64,000 bases of DNA from Natronogracilivirga saccharolytica (GTDB taxonomy: Bacteria > Bacteroidota > Rhodothermia > Balneolales > Natronogracilivirgulaceae), in assembly GCF_017921895.1 (NCBI RefSeq), contig NZ_JAFIDN010000003.1, forward strand, positions 186,001 to 250,000, in the 5' to 3' direction. This document shows, piece after piece, positions 62,801 to 64,000 of this stretch; position 1 is the first letter of the stretch, and each line of letters starts with the position of its first letter. The position numbers and the translations under genes were made by a program. Below the pieces are notes generated by a model. It saw only the letters and a program-made list of their open reading frames with translations, made no database searches and had not been told where the DNA came from.

Positions 62801-62995
62801 AAGCCCGAATCTCGGAAAGGTCCGGAACAGGGTGTAGGATATGCGCTCAATCTGAACGTCCCTGCCGGTAGCTTCCTGAATTTCCGGGAGAACCCACGAC
62901 CGCAGGCGCTCATCGGTCAGATACAGCGAAAGACCTCCGATCAGAATGACGATGACCAGCAAAAAAATACCGAGAACCAGGGCAACCTTTTTCAT
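59888..62995 (-). CDS. Large AsmA-family envelope protein
   Basis: From the ATG at 62995 the protein has 1035 residues: one N-terminal membrane helix (KKVALVLGIFLLVIVILIGG) followed by a very long periplasmic part. AsmA features include ITLFRTFPRFGLVIENLEV-type N-terminal text and many repeats of the form F(N/D)(L)-(D/E)--(L/I)-DGFI-H. The C-terminal AsmA region has GIMRLDNFNLTSRDLGLNLS. Such proteins form hydrophobic bridges or regulate outer-membrane assembly and lipid transport. The longer ORF start at 63052 adds 19 unlikely residues. The region is strongly acidic. Confidence 0.85.
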   Translation of the reverse strand: MKKVALVLGIFLLVIVILIGGLSLYLTDERLRSWVLPEIQEATGRDVQIERISYTLFRTFPRFGLVIENLEVPDPREDKLAGVERLLVSVNLIPLIGGEVSVHRLEVNRPEFTYVIYEDGSTNLDDFLPEEEPDEEPEPAELMELDLSEIIVTDAAFGMTDHQTETSVMLSELDIRSALRFTDVLESTMDVSLGSLDVIFEGQRMVSGLGLTLTQTSVLDIEGEQLQLQDGTLNLAGLGLTLEGNISDWGGGEPLVDLNMESESDDFGALLDLVPPEFEEFIADLDTGGELEVMLSLQGRISEDEVPSFEARAGITDGFIQHTDVPDRISGITLSANAVNDLVVIEAFEATAGETRISASGEIRDPLEESAVFDISGSMSADLSTMDRYVPLEEFDITDLAGLIDISAEASGLVWDPENVQFDVSVSFSDGRIAHAEIPRAVEDIIVELQATHQEVSITRATARSSDNYFSATGTLTSPLDLDAATFEATGDVTWDLATVKEYYPIDEDTLEIRGMISFSGSAGGRLDDPENASFDLDLELADGFISYHELGQPIEELTTRVNVTERNVSVSDAAVRSGSNRFSMNGSVRNYMEENAVFDLTINGFLALNEMDTYYPLEDEFGLVMSGSVDSDVRLRGSIDDLEGIRLDGTVEANDISMDSPDLLLPLADLNGAITFRGEDLTTGGITFLFGESDYHITGDIMNFKALMYEPGEASPTRFTGRFRSEFFDADEFLDFEDVPEDPEPFEAWLPNLEGEMEVEIDVLQFFAMEATDITGTVEMSPDHIGSDNARLAIYGGSMDGSFRWDVFAADHTGFTFNGDLQNMRVEELFSHFDLGGQANLAEHVRADFSATTEFYAEFDEYFEMDMMELFADGDFGMDEARISDHPVQEGLAGLLNSDDLRDLSLDTWTADYHIEDGIMRLDNFNLTSRDLGLNLSGTQDLISDELDYRAEIVMPGEWVERLAGTIPREGREALKRDDGMLVLPLTIRGTSESPRPGVDDSKVREAVEDYLRRRAEDEGRDIIDGVLDRFRRN

Positions 62996-63149
62996 GTGTT
63001 TATAATTTATGATTCTGACGTCACATGTAGTACCCATGTTGGCTATAATCATGCTCCTGTGTGACGGTAAGCCGCCATGGGTATTTCATCTGTTTTAAAT
63101 TTTCGATTTATAATGACGTGCACATTTCATGAAAGATAGCGAATAAATG

Positions 63150-64000
63150 CTATCCGACCGATACCGGTTTATCTGCCTTGCTGATAAATTCTTCGAGCAG
63201 TTCTGAAAGGGTCGGGCGGCCGATTTCCTGAAGGTCATAGCCGACCCTGGCAACGGGCTGTTCAATGGAAACCACACGAGTCAGGTCGATGGGTGTTCCG
63301 ATGATGACCGTATCGCAGTCGGTGGCTCTGATGGTTGCCTCAAGGTCGCTTATTTGCTGTTTTCCGTATCCCATCGCAGGAAGGAGGGGGCCGATATTCG
63401 GATAATTTTCAAACGTTCGGGTCAGTTTTCCCACAGCATAAGGGCGCGGGTCGACAAATTCGGATGCACCGAATTTCTGGCCTGCCACGGTACCGGCACC
63501 GATGGCCATCTCGCCGTGTGTCAGAGTGGGCCCGTCCTCAACCACGAGAACGCGTTTGCCGCGGATATGCTCCGGGTTGTCAACCGTCAGCGGCGAGGCG
63601 GCATCAACCACCCGTGCGGCCGGATTAACTTTCAGGATATTTTTCCGGAGCAGCGCTATGTCTTCGGGAGCTGAGGTGTCAATTTTGTTGATGACTACGA
63701 TATCGGCCATCCTGAGGGTTGTTTCTCCGGGATAATAGGAGAGTTCGTGTCCGGCACGGTGCGGATCGGTAACGGTTACCATGAGATCCGGTTTGTAGAA
63801 CGGGAAATCGTTATTGCCGCCGTCCCAGATGATGATATCCGCCTCCTTTTCGGCTTCCCGCAGGATCGCTTCGTAGTCAACCCCGGCATAAATCACATTG
63901 CCGCGCATAATGTGAGGCTCGTACTCCTCCATCTCCTCAATTGTGCACTCATGTTTTTCAAGGTCTTCAAGTGTTGCAAACCGTTGTACTTTCTGCTTTG
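63150..64000 (-). CDS. Cyclic 2,3-diphosphoglycerate synthase-like GTPase, N-terminus cut by window edge
   Basis: The frame is open from the stop at 63150 to the right edge (283 codons visible), so the ATG at 63932 is internal and the true start lies beyond 64000. Visible motifs are IIWDGGNNDFPFYKPDLMVT, VVINKIDT (a NKxD-type guanine motif), VVEDGPTLTHGEM and GFVDPRP-like text (ASEFVDPRPYAVGKL). These match the cyclic-2,3-diphosphoglycerate-synthetase-like GTPase family seen in many bacteria and archaea. The real substrate in bacteria is uncertain. Confidence 0.82.
   Translation of the reverse strand, partial: KQKVQRFATLEDLEKHECTIEEMEEYEPHIMRGNVIYAGVDYEAILREAEKEADIIIWDGGNNDFPFYKPDLMVTVTDPHRAGHELSYYPGETTLRMADIVVINKIDTSAPEDIALLRKNILKVNPAARVVDAASPLTVDNPEHIRGKRVLVVEDGPTLTHGEMAIGAGTVAGQKFGASEFVDPRPYAVGKLTRTFENYPNIGPLLPAMGYGKQQISDLEATIRATDCDTVIIGTPIDLTRVVSIEQPVARVGYDLQEIGRPTLSELLEEFISKADKPVSVG

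Overview
The window is a gene-dense bacterial chromosome segment. The best fit is the Bacteroidota/Balneolota side of the FCB group. Reasons: an 'alternative' GlmU-like UDP-GlcNAc enzyme, a metal-binding-domain-plus-AraC regulator of the kind found next to copper ATPases in Bacteroidota, DUF3347 proteins, an S23-type four-helix-bundle gene, many starts without a strong Shine-Dalgarno, and -7 boxes of the TAnnTTTG type. This placement is inferred from gene families; no rRNA gene is present.

Left part (1-5.4 kb): a membrane protein cut by the window edge, a broken antitoxin-like remnant, a tRNA-Leu(CAG) with terminator, and a divergent pair that makes UDP-GlcNAc (alternative GlmU and GlmS).

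Copper island (5.4-22.9 kb, all + strand): HMA-AraC regulator, CopA (CPC ATPase), a CopZ-like chaperone, a cysteine-rich exported protein, a Cus-type RND system (CusA, TolC-like CusC, CusB with a heavy-metal-binding domain and a C-terminal DUF3347), a free DUF3347 protein, a PII-like protein, a DUF2231 membrane protein, a CPH-type CopB ATPase, a Met/His-rich repeat protein, a SHOCT protein, a tiny holin-like protein and a glutaredoxin-like protein. Together these cover sensing, cytosolic chaperoning, inner-membrane export, periplasmic binding and trans-envelope efflux.

Accessory zone (22.9-28.3 kb): an NAD(P)-binding oxidoreductase, a small beta-barrel protein, a VapBC-like toxin-antitoxin pair, and an AraC, methyltransferase and DJ-1/PfpI group. 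These are bracketed by a 92-bp direct repeat copied from the beta-barrel gene. A decayed serine hydrolase lies at the right end.

Envelope transport operon (28.2-38.5 kb, - strand): a TetR regulator, then LolA-like protein, two FtsX permeases, a LolD-like ATPase, an outer-membrane barrel, an Omp85-like barrel and two hydrolases. Operator-like palindromes AACCA-N2-TGGTT lie upstream of both tetR and the LolA-like gene. A four-helix-bundle cassette bounded by inverted repeats sits inside the operon.

Right part (38.9-64 kb): mixed housekeeping and envelope genes: a third DUF3347 lipoprotein, TPR and DUF4412 proteins, PanE-like reductase, YfcE-like phosphoesterase, IDH/IPMDH-family enzyme, fasciclin protein, a divergent PP2C phosphatase/hybrid kinase pair, MgtE, SDR, DUF6580, DUF4168, 3-methyladenine glycosylase, MutS, two lipoproteins, a large AsmA-like protein and a partial cyclic-2,3-diphosphoglycerate-synthase-like GTPase.

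The least expected signal is not a gene. Several genes are followed by tandem arrays that begin at the stop codon and copy the gene's own tail. Three of these arrays use a unit of about 33 bp with a shared GGACC core.
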